64,000 bases of DNA, from the NCBI GenBank assembly GCA_028023455.1, contig JAQFVV010006221.1:3193098-3257097 (forward strand). The letters are read 5' to 3'. Made by a program: the position numbers and the translations under genes. The notes beneath the pieces are model-generated. The model was not told the origin of the DNA. It did not search any database and saw nothing but the letters and a program-made list of their open reading frames with translations. This DNA comes from Epiperipatus broadwayi. Lineage: Eukaryota; Onychophora; Udeonychophora; Euonychophora; Peripatidae. Shown in pieces: positions 38,385-53,300 of the stretch (positions are counted from its first letter, which is position 1; each line of letters starts with the position of its first letter).

Positions 38385-41300
38385 CCATAAGGGACTTGAA
38401 CACAGACTTTCAAGCTTCTTTCAGCTATCTTCTCTTTTTCATATAACTAATACATGTGACCACACATGCAAAAAAGATAAATAATTTCTAATATTTGAAT
38501 TTTGAGCTAAATCAGCGCTCAGCTGATCCAGCTCATCATCTCCCACATATATATAATCAGTGCTTGATTTCTATTAAGTCTTCAAATATTCAAACTTTAA
38601 TAGACAGACTTCAATCTACTCAAACCTCCAACTCTTTAGCCACCCATACCATTGAAAATCTGATGATGGAATGCAAAATCCCTTTTTGATGCCAATATTA
38701 TTGTCATGATCATGTTGACTTTAAGTCATTCTGACCTCTCATGTAAAGGACTTCCATTAAATACCCAGAAGAGGGATGGAGAAGGATATAGGCTGAATTT
38801 GTAATATTTGATTGAATACAAGTATGATTTAAATACCCAAAGTTTAGCTGTAATCATAACAGACCTGAACACAGACTTTCAAGATACCTTCATCTGTTTT
38901 ATCTCATACAATCAATACATGTGACAACACATATGTGAAAAAAATGAATAATCTCCAATATATGGATTTCATGCGGAACCAGCACTCATAAATTCATCCA
39001 GATCATCATCTCCCACACACACATATATAAACCAGTGCTCAGTTTACATTATGATAACCAAATCTACACACTTTACTGTATAGGCTTCAATCCTCTCCAC
39101 TCTCCAACATTTTAGCTATCCATATTACTCAAAATCTGATGATGAAAAATTCAAAGCCCTTGTTGATGCCAATATTAATTGCCATGCCTTTTCTCTATAT
39201 TTAAATGTATAGAATCCTATACATGAGGAGTCTAAATGACAAAGTCAACAAGGGCATGACAATAAAATTAGTATCAACATGGGGTTTGGGCATTCCATCA
39301 TCAGATTTTTGATAATATGGAAGGCTGAAGAATTGGAGTATGGAGTAAATTGAAGCATGTTCATTAAAGTTTGAAGATTTGCTATCTTAATTTAAACTGA
39401 GCACTGATTATCTGGACCAACTGATAAGGGCTGGTTCAGCACAAAATACATATATCTTTTTCATACATGTATGATCACATGTATTGGTTGTAAGAAATAG
39501 AGTGGATAGTTGATGAGAGCTTGAAAGTCCATGTTCAATTCCCTTATGGTTCCATCTAAACTACAGGTATTTTAAATCATACTTGTATTCAATATATATA
39601 TATCCACAGATGGCGTAGGTATACAATATATATATATATTTTTGTTTATCATATATATATATATATTGTAACCTAGTGTTATTGACACTTGGTTTATTTG
39701 GCATTGTTTCCACAGGAAAACAATGCTATCCTTTTCTAGGAAATAAAAAAGTAAAATAATAATAATATTAAGTGATTAATAAAATATGCTATTTACTCAC
39801 TTTAACGTGTTTTAAGCAAATAACTAATAAATTTGGTAATTTGCTGTCATTTTGAAGAAGAGCATGAATAATTTAATGAAAATATTAACAATAAGAGCAA
39901 TTTAATATAGTATAAAAGCACATATTATAAACAGTAATTGATTTTGGATGGGTGGAGAGGGAGAGTAGATGAGTATCTTATCATAAAGCACAATAACTTC
40001 TGGTAATTTTTAAATTATTTTAGATAATAATGTATACAGAATTATACATCACTAATAAGCATTGTTAGTTAAAGATATTTATTATTTTTCATTATTTGTC
40101 AAATTACTTTGTAATTTGTTTAAATCATACGGAAAAATATATGACTGTAATAAGTTTTTTTTTTTTTCTTTTGTTTATGTTGTAATTAAATGATTATTTT
40201 TCTGTAAGAGGTCGCTAAAAGAAGACTGCCAAATTTTGAAGAAAGTTTAGTCTGACATTAGTTTTACAAGGAGGAAGCAGTACTGAAATTCGGTAACAAA
40301 TTTTTTATTATTTTTTTATTGCAGAAATAAATATAAGTCCAGTAAATTTTTCATAATATCATGCGTGGCTAATCCTATTTGATAAGATATTCTGTTTTCT
40401 GTTGCCATCTACCTATTTAAAGCTTTTTATACGCAAAAATATACTATCTTCTGCTAAAGTTCAAAATGACCGTATTAACTACAGTAATCACGGAAAGTGT
40501 CATTATATTTAAAATAAGTAATATAATTAATTTCCAGGAAATAATCAATGATTTGTTAACTTTACCTTATTTAATTATCTTTTCGTGGTATAAAAGAAAA
40601 ATTTATAATTAAAAAGACATATTATAAAAGCCAAGGAAAGTTAACTAGAAAATTTCGCGCTCTTTCTAAAAGAAATTGTCTGCTTTGAAAATAATGTAAG
40701 TTCCCCACTTTAAAATATGTTTTATTCCCTGAAAATTATCTAAAAATAATATTAATGATCAATGATATTTACTTATGCACCTGTATATTTTTTAAAAAGA
40801 AAATATAAATTTTCTCAAGGCAAATATCGGAAAATTTGTATGTGTGCATTTTACGGAGAATTCCTTATTAAAGACAAATTACAATTCCTAGAGTAGGAAT
40901 AAAAACTACAAACATTAATGACTTAATTATAACTATAATATAATATGTTATATTATACATCAACTGGAATCGTTAAAACTTTATATCCACGTAAGTCAGC
41001 TGCAGTCGTTATAATAATAGTATTTTGGAAAATTCGCGCATTAGTTTTATTCCTAAGCCAGCTAGCTAAAAATGATACGCATCGCCAATAGTAAAAAGAA
41101 AAGAATTGTATATGTGATCGTCTATCGTCAAATATTCGTCATGTTAAAATATGTATTGTTTTCTTGGATCCCAAAATTATATCAGTTAATTCAAGGAAGA
41201 GTTAACATCCAACGCTGCTATGTTTTCTTTGCCTAATTTATTAATTGCACCAGAATGGAGGCAACTTTTATAGAAATGAAATAATAAAATGTGTTTCTTA

Positions 41301-44300
41301 TTTTAAATTTGCTTCGTGAACTACGAATGGATCAAGTTCTTCATCTAGATAAATTGCCCAACGGAAAAACATTTTTCTAGTGAGATAATAAGCACTTGTT
41401 AAGTAATGATTTTTTTTACTAATTTGTAAAATTATGTGTATTTTTTTTTATATCAACAGGTGAAAGGCTGTATAGTCAAGTAATATTTAAATGACCTTGT
41501 AATCATAAAGGTATGTTTTCATGTAATTATTCTAGGTTAAATTTATATTTGACATGAAAAAAAATTTTTTTTTATAAAATGTGTTTACTTATGATATGCA
41601 ATTATGGGTATAAATTTATATGTTAGATGCGTAAAAGTAGAAAAATTTAGATACTTAATAGGTAAAATATCTAGTTAAAATTATCAGAAGTAATTAAAGA
41701 GAAGTGCTATACAGGATATTACTTATTTAAAGTTTGAAACAAATTTATACTATGTTAATTGAGGAACTTATTCCCAATTATTCTTTATTAACGCATTCAC
41801 TTAATTTAGTTCAAGATACTAGACTACCAATTACTTGTTGAATGTTTCTTCGGCAAAGGTGAAAATTATTATGTTTTATTCTGTGATATCCATTGATTTC
41901 AGACGTTGATCTAAGTATACCCCGGAACATAAATTTAGTGTAATTAGTGTATTTGCTTGTCTTGCCCCGATATAGCATCAGTATATGATTAATATTCGCA
42001 TTAGTAATAATTGTAATGTATCTATTTTGTGGGATGGAAAATGATCTCCCCAAAAGCTTTATTTTCCATGAGGGGAATAGATAAATCTAGTATTCGGGTA
42101 TGTTTATAACCCAAGTGATCGCTTCTCAGAGTTAGGACGATCAGTAATTTATATCGTATTTAGTGTATTTCATTCGTTAAAATCCCAGGAGAGGATTATA
42201 TTTGGTGTGCGTTCCTATTATGCCCAAGTAAGAGGCAAGGACCCACCAAACTATTTTAATGTAGTAGTTAACTCTACAGACCTTCGGTGTTATTCCATAT
42301 TCCTCATGAGAAAATAGAGATAATTCCACCATGGAAGGTGTTGAATATTGTGTTTTGTTTAGAAAGTTATGGCAAGATAACGGGTATATTGGAGGTTAAT
42401 TCCTCAAGATCCATTTAGTATAAATAGCGTGCTAGTATATATGATCAATGTCTGGATTGTGCGGCGGAATAGTGCTGGTAATCCACACGTAAGTCAATGG
42501 AGAGAGTAAGTTTAAAATTGCGTGATTATTTAGAAATTTTTATTTGCTAATGGAGGGTTCAAATACTAGGTTTAATTCGGGTTAATGATTAAGTAGCACT
42601 CACAATATAACTTATACTGAGGAATACAATGTGTATAACAACTTCAGTTATTATTAAGGTAAATATTAAAATAATAAATGTAACTTCTGATAAATAACCC
42701 ATAAATTATAATACGTTATCTAAATAGAAACTATCATTTAATTAAAGATATGATAATAAAAAATCGTTTGTACGCATTGCCTAGAATCAGATTATTTTAA
42801 TTTTAAAACAAATAGTTAGTTAATAAAGTTAAGCAGCCGTTCATATAAGATACACTAAATGGATGAGTTAATGTATCGATAATAATATTTATTTTGTTAT
42901 ATTCAATTGGCATAAATGTAAAAAGAAGATGAAGAAGTAGTTCGAATCCAGGTCTAAAAGTATAGACGAATTAATGTTAGTTATATTTTGTTTTATCCAT
43001 ATGGGATCGAATAAATTGTATATGTTTGTTTATTATGTTAATCATAAAGGATAGTTTTGTTAAACTGTAATAATAAATTATAATCTTGTTAAAATTTAAT
43101 AATAAATTATAGTCTTGTTACAAGTTGTTTTGAGTCATTTTTCTTGTGTGCTAAATAAAAGTGTATTCGCATAATACTTGCAATACGTTCTTGAGTCCAA
43201 AATCATTTATGAAATCTCAAATTCAATACACCAGATAGACAATTGTAAGCAGATCAGAATATTTCAGTATATTTTAATTTAATAAGAATTATTTATGGAA
43301 TTGGAAACTTCAGACCAAGACATTTTATTTTATATGTGTGTAAAATCACTTTATTCCCAAACTAGTCGCTTTTGGTTGCACATTGTTCCGTACACATTTA
43401 AGTGAAGTGTCTAAGTAATAAATCTTAGTTAAATTATTGTGTTGTCATGGATTATGGAAGGACACAAAAGCACCCTTGTCTTTTCATCATTCCGACTGAG
43501 ATTCTGGGAAAAGGGCTGTATTATTCAAAATTATGCGTTGTTATTGAATATAGTTATCATCTCGTTAAATATTATAATAGTTGATATGTGGATGAAGACA
43601 CCTGGAATTTAAATAAGGTAAATGTTTCCTATAGCCGACCAGAATGTCAGTCATATGCGACAACACAATACTGCCGAGCATTTTATTAAATATAACAGAG
43701 AACCCTGAGATTAGTGTCATTATTATAAGTGCTCTTAAATTAAGAATTGATTCATTATGATCAATATTACAAGCGTGGCATGGCTTAAGAGATTGAAACT
43801 TCTAATTGTATAATAATAAAATATTGAGATCATATTGGCAAATTAATGAATGTTTTATTTTAGTCAGTAATATTAACAATGACATGAAATCATCATCATC
43901 ATTGTCGAACAGTGTTAAGTACTTACAGCTCAGAGAATGTGTTTTGGATAGAGAAAGAATGTTAGTTTATTTTTTTTAAATTTATTTTATTAATGATAAT
44001 TTTTTTTAATTCTATCTCTGTCTGAACTGCATATTGCTGTAGCTGAATTATTATAACTAACCAAACGTCGAGCTATTAGGTAAAATATACGGGTTCATTA
44101 CCCGTCCTATACGGAAGCGTTTAGGCTTTCCGAATTCTCTTTAATAGAATTTTCCCGAAGTGATTTCATAATAGAATGAATTCGTCGTTTTGATGGGTTA
44201 GAATATATATAGTGGATATTATGTGGTATTAGTGTATATACATGATAGTTAAAATGAATAGTTATTTTATACCTTATCATAGTTTAAATTTAGGTTGATT

Positions 44301-47300
44301 TAAGTGGTTATTACAACTTATTGGATAACTTAAATTTCACACTTGTTTATTATTGTTGATATACATATCTATATCTTCTATTGCAAACAAAAAGTGCAAC
44401 TTTTCTGTTCATATTGAACCTTAATACCAAGTGGCAGGAAATTTGTGACTTATTATGTTGTAAGGACTTTCTTTGCAGCTAAATGTTAGCATTTGGAAAT
44501 TTCTCTGTTACGAATTATAAGCAATGGTGATATATTTACAAGCTATTGTTTATTTTATATTGCTTGTTTAAATTTAAACCGATTTAATGGATTTACATAA
44601 AATCCATCTTACTGCTTAAATCCATATATTATCTTACATAAAAAAGTTTAAGACATTTATTCTGTTTTATTGAACACTGATACATTGATACAGGTAGCAA
44701 AAAGTGTATAGGATTTGATAAAAATTATCTTCTAATATATATATATATATATTCATTTTAATATATATATAATTAAAATGACTTTTTAAATACATTTTTT
44801 ATTTGAATGATTTAAAATACTTTACAATTGCTTACCAACATTGTTGTCCTGAGATCAAATTTATGAAAAAATTGTGTAATAAAAATATGCATTTCTAATA
44901 CATTTGTGACATCTTTACTTTCAACATCTTTAAGCACATCAATAAACCATTCAAAATGTCGATGTGTGGGACAAATCCATACAAAGTATACCTAATAAAT
45001 ATATATATATATATAAAACAATTATTTAAATTTAAACGAACAAACATACATACATAGAGATAAATAAAAAGAGAAACAATTTTAAATAAAAATCCATGTA
45101 CCTTTTTACATAAAACACCTGAATATCTATTTGTTGATGTACCAAATACAAGATCATTTAATATAGATGCATAAGGTGTAACACCAATTCCACCTCCTAT
45201 CATTACAGCTACCTCAAAGCGATACCATTCTTGATTTCCTCCACCATAAGGACCTTCAATTCGCAACTAATAAAATAAAAAATATACTTTAAAATAGTTA
45301 TGACTATAGAAAAGTAATGTTTTGAATAAATGCATAATATTAATATTATTTATTTATTATAAGACCATAATTAGTTGCAGATTTATGAAATAAAAATTTC
45401 ATTAAAGTATTGAATTTATTTATTTAAAAAAAAGTTTTTAATAAAAAAAAAATTTAGATTTTCAATTTCAAACTTTTTATTTTTATATAAATGTGATTAA
45501 AATAAAGTACTTGAAGCTAAAAATAAATAAACAAGTAAATGAAAAACTTACTAGGCAATGAATAATATTTCCGTCACGTAATTTTCACTACACCACTCTC
45601 ACGCAAGGTAGGGACTGGTTTCTATTAGCTTTAACACCTTGTGGATGGGTGTAATCATAAACATAATATGTGAAAAACATGTATGATTGTTAAGGTGTAC
45701 ATTTTATGCTAAAACAGAACACATAGGTTGGTCCTTACTTGCATAAGAATGGGGTAATGAAAATTACACTACAGAAAAAAATGGGTAATCTCTAGTCTAA
45801 TGAATAACTAATAGAAAATATAATAATAAACATACTAAGCAATTTGTTTTCAATGCTAGGATTTTAATCAAATTAAAACATACAAAAGCATAGAACTCTC
45901 AATTTATTTTCAATTATAAAATTTTTAACTGCAGATTCTAAAGTAAATGTTATTGATTTAGAACATTTGTAGAATATATAGTTGTCTGCTAGTCTCATTT
46001 CTACATATTCATCATTAAAATCTATTTTAAATTTCAAATATATTTTTACTATATCTTCTCATTTTTATATTTTCTTGCAACATTTACAAATAGAAATTCA
46101 CTTACAATTACAAAATTCTACTTTTTTTTTTTTTAAAAAAAAAGCAGCATATCTTTTTTTATCTACAATTGACAATAATATTGATAAAGGAATTATTAAA
46201 ATTCAAAACAATACAAATATCTCTAAAAAGCACGAGAAATATTATATAGTGATGAAATTAAAAGCAAAAAGTTTCTAAATCAAAGTTTAATTCTGCCATT
46301 TCCATATTTCAAAGATATATGATTTCCTAAGCAATAAAGCATTCAATTCATTCCAAAGGTTAACTAAATGTTTAAAAAATGATTGGCTAATTCAGAAAAT
46401 GATACAATTTTAATGAATCTCTTAGCATTCAATAGATTAAAAAAAAGTTATTTTAAAAAAACCATTTTCCAAAATCATCAGCATACTATGAAAATAAAAT
46501 ATTTGAAAACTATAAAGAATTGTATTGAAATTAATTACATTAGTCACTACTAATAATTTAGTTGGCTTTCATTAATACTACTCTTGCTAATTCAGTAATG
46601 CATTTAATCAACTTTCCAATCAACAAGGCATTGTTGATAACTTATAAGAGGAAATCTTTGGGAACAAATTGTTGGACTGGCTAAAAAGCATTCTTGATAT
46701 GCTCTTATTAAAATACCCAATGGTGTTGTCATTAACAAATTATATATATATCTTTTAACTTATTTTTAGTTAAGTATAAAATTAATATATGATATTATCA
46801 CATTGTTTCTAACCAAAGTTCATCTAAATTTTTATACTTATGCTCATTCAACAGCTTGAATACTAGCCAAAAGTGATGTAGTTTGATTAAAAAATAGCTT
46901 AGACAATGTGTATTATTTCAGCCTATACTGCAGGTTTGTATTGGTTATTGTTTTGAAAACATCATGACTTAAAACTTTAACTAGAATTTAAAAACATAAC
47001 AGAAACAATGCATAATACTAGCAGAAATCTTTATAATATATATATATTGTACCGCCAATCAATATATGGGTTAAAAATACACCCTTATTATGTGATACAT
47101 AGGTAATCATTTAACAATCAATGATCAAATTAATTTTAAAGGAAGAAAAATGAGAATAATAAAATATAAATTATAATATGTTTTTAAAGAGTTTTTTAAA
47201 ATACAAACTTGCAAAAAATCAAGTATTGCGTCATCTTGTCATTTAAAAAAAAGAAGATAGTTTTAATGTTAAAGAATGAGTAGGAAGGGAGGGGAGATTA

Positions 47301-50300
47301 AGTAACAAGTTGAAACTAGCTCTTCCTTTTTATAAATTTAAAAAAAGAAAAAAGAGAGAGAGAAATGTAAAAATGAAATTGAACTAAAAATGTAATTTGT
47401 AAAAAGAAAACTTTTAAATTTTCAATTTATTAAAGATTACTTGGCTGATAAAGAAAAGAAAAAAGAATAATAACTCCCATTTGTACTAATTAAAGAAACA
47501 AAGGAAAAGACTACAGACATTATCTTATTAAAATATTAGATTAATCTAAGCAAGAATTTAACCAGATCGAAGGATGATAAATAGAAAGATTCATTCATTC
47601 ATTATTTCATAATCATTATTATTGCCAGTCAGAGTATTTCAGATGCAGCAAAATTATCATTCAACCTTTCTGTCTTATAAAGATTTTTAAAAAAGCGAAA
47701 ACAGTGAAAGACCATCAACATTCCAAGCATGTGGTGCATCTACTGATATTAACTGAAGGCTGACCTAGTAGCATGCAGTGCCAAACAACAACCAAAGTAT
47801 GTGGCTAGCCTTCAATTCCAGTTCTTAATACCATCAGATGCTTTCCACATGCCTGTCTCATTATCTGTGAACTACTAAAAATCTCTCTCCTTCATCATAA
47901 ACTGGAAAACCAATAAGAAGCAAAACCATCGATGGAAAGAAAAGGCTAACCGGTCAATAATCAAAAAACCAGGAAACAAGCAAGGAATGGTATCTAGAAA
48001 AGTGTGTTGTGCTATTGAAAATCCTAGGTGAATATATCCTTATTATCCCATTCTAAAGATTTGAACATTTATGTGGATGAAAGACTTTAATGACCTTTAA
48101 TAGCTACAGCCAATGTAATCTGTAATGTTGCCTCCATAAATTATTATTATATTGTATTATAACCATGTGTGTGCATATATGTAACATTTATTTATAATGC
48201 ATTGATATTATGATTATGTGGAAAATAAAATATGTTTGCTTAATTAGTGTCCAATCAACTCTCTCTCTAATAACTGCATCACTAATAGGTTAAATTATAG
48301 TTAATTGCAAGTGCTGGGCAAGTGTGTTAAAGATCCCCCTTACAATTGAAAAAAGGGAGCTAGCTTGGGGATATATCAAACACTAGATTATATACCTATC
48401 ACTTGGTCATGCTGCCTATATAATCAGTGGTGCACCTGAGGTTAAGCCTTGAAACAAATAAAGTGCTTTGGATGGCGGGATTCGAATCTAGCAGCTGACA
48501 AATGCTATAGCCTGGAAATGTGATCATAGGTTATACTTTACGTAGCCTTGGCCTGGTTATAGGTACCACTGGGGTTTCATCAACCTATGGTATTGTACTT
48601 CTCTACTCAAAGAGCCAGTCTGCTGCAAGGTGAGAGAGCAGCTGGAGTAAAAATTGAGATTTTTTAAATATATAATCAGAGCAATTTTTTTCCAACCTAG
48701 TTCAAATCGGCTTCTAACATGTGTGCTGAAGTGCCACAAGTACCAGAGTAGTTATAAACATAATTGAAATTAAAAAGGTTGAAATTAAAGTTTCAAATAA
48801 ATACTAAATTGTATTGTTATAAAAGTGAAATTGGTGAGCAGTATAAGAAGAGAATAGATCAAAGCAAACAAATTATGTTAGGTAGTAAAATGTAAATAAA
48901 AAGAAGAGAGCCTAGAGAGATAAATATTCTATAAAGAGTAGGAATATTGATGGTGAGGTGAAGATCAGAAAGGACTAAGGGGTTGGAAGTGGTTGTATAC
49001 TTCATTTGAGCAAAATATTTAAAAATAAAAATAAAAAATAAGTAAAATAAAATAAAAAAAACTAGAAATTATTAATCTGTAAAATAGAGCCAAAGCAAAA
49101 ATGGTGGCACAAAATTATGCAAAAGAAATAACAGAAACACTGAGAAAGGAATGAACAATGGGATTGGAAATGAGGCTAGCACAATGAGAGAATAGGGAAG
49201 TAAGATAGTAGAGAAAGTAGATAGATTGGAAAAGTAAATAGGAAAAGAATGAAAAGGAATAGGAAAGTGTAAAGATGTACATACATCTAAATAGAATTAA
49301 TATGGTAAATCAGTTTCTAAAAATAAAAGTATTTTCAGGGTATGCAGGGGAGACCCCAACAGAACACCTCAAGAGCTTGGAATGTTATTTCATGATAAGC
49401 AAATTGAATAAGAAAGTCAGGTTCATCATAGCTTGCTATTCTCAAAACCAGTGACATTTGGAGGATATAAGCAGGCATTATTAATGAGCTATTGTGGTGA
49501 AGGGTATCAGGAAAACATTAAGCACCAGGTGGTGCAGGAAAAATGGCAGCCTGGGGAACTATTTACTTCATTTTTCCCATCATGTAAGATGCAGTTTTCC
49601 TAAGAGTGTAAAATAAATGTTAATTGGAATGGAACGAAAAATGGTGGAGGAGATGGATGAATTACTTAGGGCATTTGACAATATTAGGCAAATTAAGGAG
49701 AATAGGGGCAGGGAATATAAATCATCGGAAATAGACAGATGAGCATGAAGTATAATCTTATAAAAGAGATTGGAATCAAAATCAGGATAGGAAAGGTAAC
49801 AAATTAGAGAGTGAAAGAAAGAATGAAAAATGGGTGGTAAGATATAATAGAGGAGACAGTTGTATGAAGAGAGCAAACCTAGTATGTATATGGAAAGAAA
49901 GAGAGCTTATACTGGCACCCTAGCACTGTCCAAAAGTAAAAATAGTATTAGAAGGGGTGATAACCAGTATTTTGCTTGACTCCGGCAGCTAGGTGTCAGT
50001 AATGTCACAAGATATGATTGAAAGAATGAGTTGCATTAGAATTTTGCCACTAGAAACAGTATATGTTGCTATGGCCAATAGTAAAAGGCAAAATTGGTGT
50101 CAAAACAGGTGTGGGTAAGCATGTGTATAATGGAGAAAGAGTATAGTTATGTACTGCTTATCTTGGAGAGGTTAATACATGAAGCCATACTGGGATCAGA
50201 CTTTTTTCATAAGACCAGCTGTGTGTTTGATTATAAGTTAAATCAAGTATAATTAAATAATAAAACACTAACATTTACATCAGATAAAATGTATGGATTC

Positions 50301-53300
50301 ACTAGGGCATGCTGTATACAAAACACAGGGGTAAAAACAAAAATACATGAAAAGGTAAAGGAATCAAAATTTATAAATAATTATCAAAATGTTGGAGCAA
50401 AGGTACAAACATTAAAATAAAAATTATAAAGGATCAACCATATCAGGACAGGAAATATCCTATTCCACATCAGTACAGGGGAGAGGTAAAAGAGCAGATA
50501 GTTAAAATGCTAAAATGAAGAATCATATCCATCTGCTCACTCCTTTTAATAACCCTATTGTAATCATAAAGAAAAAGGTTGGGTCCATTTGATTGTGTTT
50601 AAATACAAGACAATTAAATAAAATAACTATTCCTGACACAAACACCCTCCACCTATACACAAATTATTATTTAAATTTCATAACAAAAAGGTATTTTTTG
50701 ACATTTGATTTGACTGCCAGTTACTGGCATATCAAGTTACATCATTGTGATCAGAAATACACTGCATTTTGGTATAAGGGGCATGCTTACAACTTTAATC
50801 GAATACTGTTTGATTTAAAAAATAACAGGGCAGGCCTAATACAGTGATTGGATCAGGTATTATTGGATGAAATCAAGAATTTAGTGGTGATGTATATTGA
50901 TGATATTGTATTCACATCAGAGAGTGTAAAAGAGCATTTTACTCAATTAAAGCAGCTATTGCAAGAGTGCAGACAAAAGGGAATTAAAATAAACTTAAAG
51001 AAAAGCAATTTAATGACAGATGAGTTAAAATTTTTAGGTCACATAATAAAGTGTGAAGGGCATCCAACCTCATCCTGAAAAAACTCAAGCAATTCAGGAT
51101 TTTCCAGTGCCAAGAAATAAAAAAACACATAAGATTCTTCGTAGGGTTATGTAACTTTTACAACCAGTTTTATAAAAAAAATTGTCTTGGGCATGGAGCT
51201 GCTGTTGCAATTCCTAAAAAAAGAAAGGTTATAGGTGTAGACTGAACAGCACAATCATAGTTTTCAAGATGTGAAAATGAGGTTTTTAGAGGAAATCATG
51301 TCATATCCCAACTTCTACAAGCCATTTTTCATACAAACTGACAGTAGTGAGATAAGATTAGGGGTTACTCTTTTTCAAATTCAAGAAGGGGATTGGCAAG
51401 AGGTCTTGTTCTTTATTAGACACTTATTGAAGATCCCTGAAATAAACTACTCAGTAACCAAAAAGAAAGTTTTAGCAATCATGGGCATTCAAAAACTTCC
51501 ACCAGTTTCTTATAGGATCCGAGGTCATTGTAATCACTGACCATAAAAGCCTCAAATTCTTAAACAATGGCTTCCTTACAAAGAGTCAGTTGATAAGGTG
51601 GAGCTTATTCCTTCAAGAATTCAACTACAGTGTAAAATATTGCCAAGGGAAAAAAAAACAAAATGAAAAGGGGGGGGTATTAAATTAGATAAAAAAATTA
51701 TGCTAAATAAAGTTTAGGTTAGCTTTCTATCCATAGTGATTTAACATTTGATCATCATCATCATCATATGGAATAAGGTAAGATTTTTGATATTATTCCA
51801 TATTAAGCACATACACTTACTACAGGACAGAGTTAGTGTTATTTGTTTATTATTAACTAACAATTGTTTATATTTGTTTTTTTTCAGTATAAATGACTAA
51901 TCTTCTTGTATGGATGTTCTTTTCTACCAACAGTAGGGACAGCAAGTCCTCAAAGAAGATGGAACATCAATAACTGGAATTGGATGATGAGGCTATTACA
52001 CATACATTTCTATAAAATTGTAAATAAGCTAGTTAGCTTTGCAGTCAATTTAATAATGATTTTTTTAAATTTATTTTTTGCTTTGTAAATAATTAGTGCC
52101 ATATTATGTATCTCTGCCATGGGCAAGGGTTTGGCATAGTGAGCACATGTAATCATTGATATGGTAGAATATATCCTTGATATATAAATTATATTATTTT
52201 ATCATGTTAAAAAGTTTTGAATTTTTGTTTTGTCATTTAATAAACATTGTTAATGTGATTTTCATTAAAATGGTCTCTAGTTTATCAAAATCATTTATAA
52301 ATTCATTTATCAACTTATAACTGGATATACATATATACACATACATCTCATTCCTATATAATAATATAGTAATATGCTTGGATGGATCTTTAAATCAATT
52401 GGAACCTGTATAAAGGTGGCAGTTGCTATCTAGTGTACATTCACCCCTGAAGAGAGCTGAAGGCAGATCTCTTCCCAGAGTTTGAATACTGAAGCATAAC
52501 AGAGCTTGAAAGAAAGGTGAGGTATGAATGAATTAGCCCAAATTTGTATCTAGATTTAATGTATAAACTTAGAGCTAGACCATTGGAGGTAGATACGATA
52601 ATATGTCATGTACTTCCATCGCATTATTCACAGCATCCTACCAGAACTAGGTGTGACAATAGTGAGATGCTTTTCCCTCTCCTGATGGAAAACCTGGATC
52701 ATTAAAATATATATATATAACCAAAATAATGTTATCACTAAACTTTTTTGAGTTTAATGCTTGTACATTAAAACATAGCAAATAAATAATCAATAGTAAA
52801 TGATGATAAAGCTATTTAATATGGATATTTTAATAAAGAGAGTTTTTATTATAAAAAACCATAGTTGTAACTTACGCCACATGTCGCCACTTGGTGACGC
52901 TGCAGCACCATCAACAACCGGTAAGAAGCCTGCAAGTGATAAATGTCTATTCAAAAAATGGCTGAAATCGTCGATGGGGGGGGGGGGAATCAAAAATCGC
53001 TGAAATCGTTGATGTAAAAAAAAAAAAAAAATCGCTGAAATCGTTGATGTAAAAAAAAAAAATCAAAAATCGCTGAAATCATCAGTAGAAATAAAAAAAA
53101 AAATCAAATCATAAAAAAAATGCCCGAACTGAGTGATGATAAGATAAAAATCTTAAGTACCTATCAGTCAGTAGACTTTTTTAAAATATAATAATAAAAT
53201 ATTAGTCTTTTTTTAATAATGGACACATGAATAAAAGAATTTCTCATTATGTAAAAAAGTGTTACATGATTTTTTTTTTCACATACAAGCAAACTTCCCT

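Noticed and set aside
49580-49876. 98-codon minus-strand frame
   Set aside because: Antisense of Gypsy gag-like sequence.
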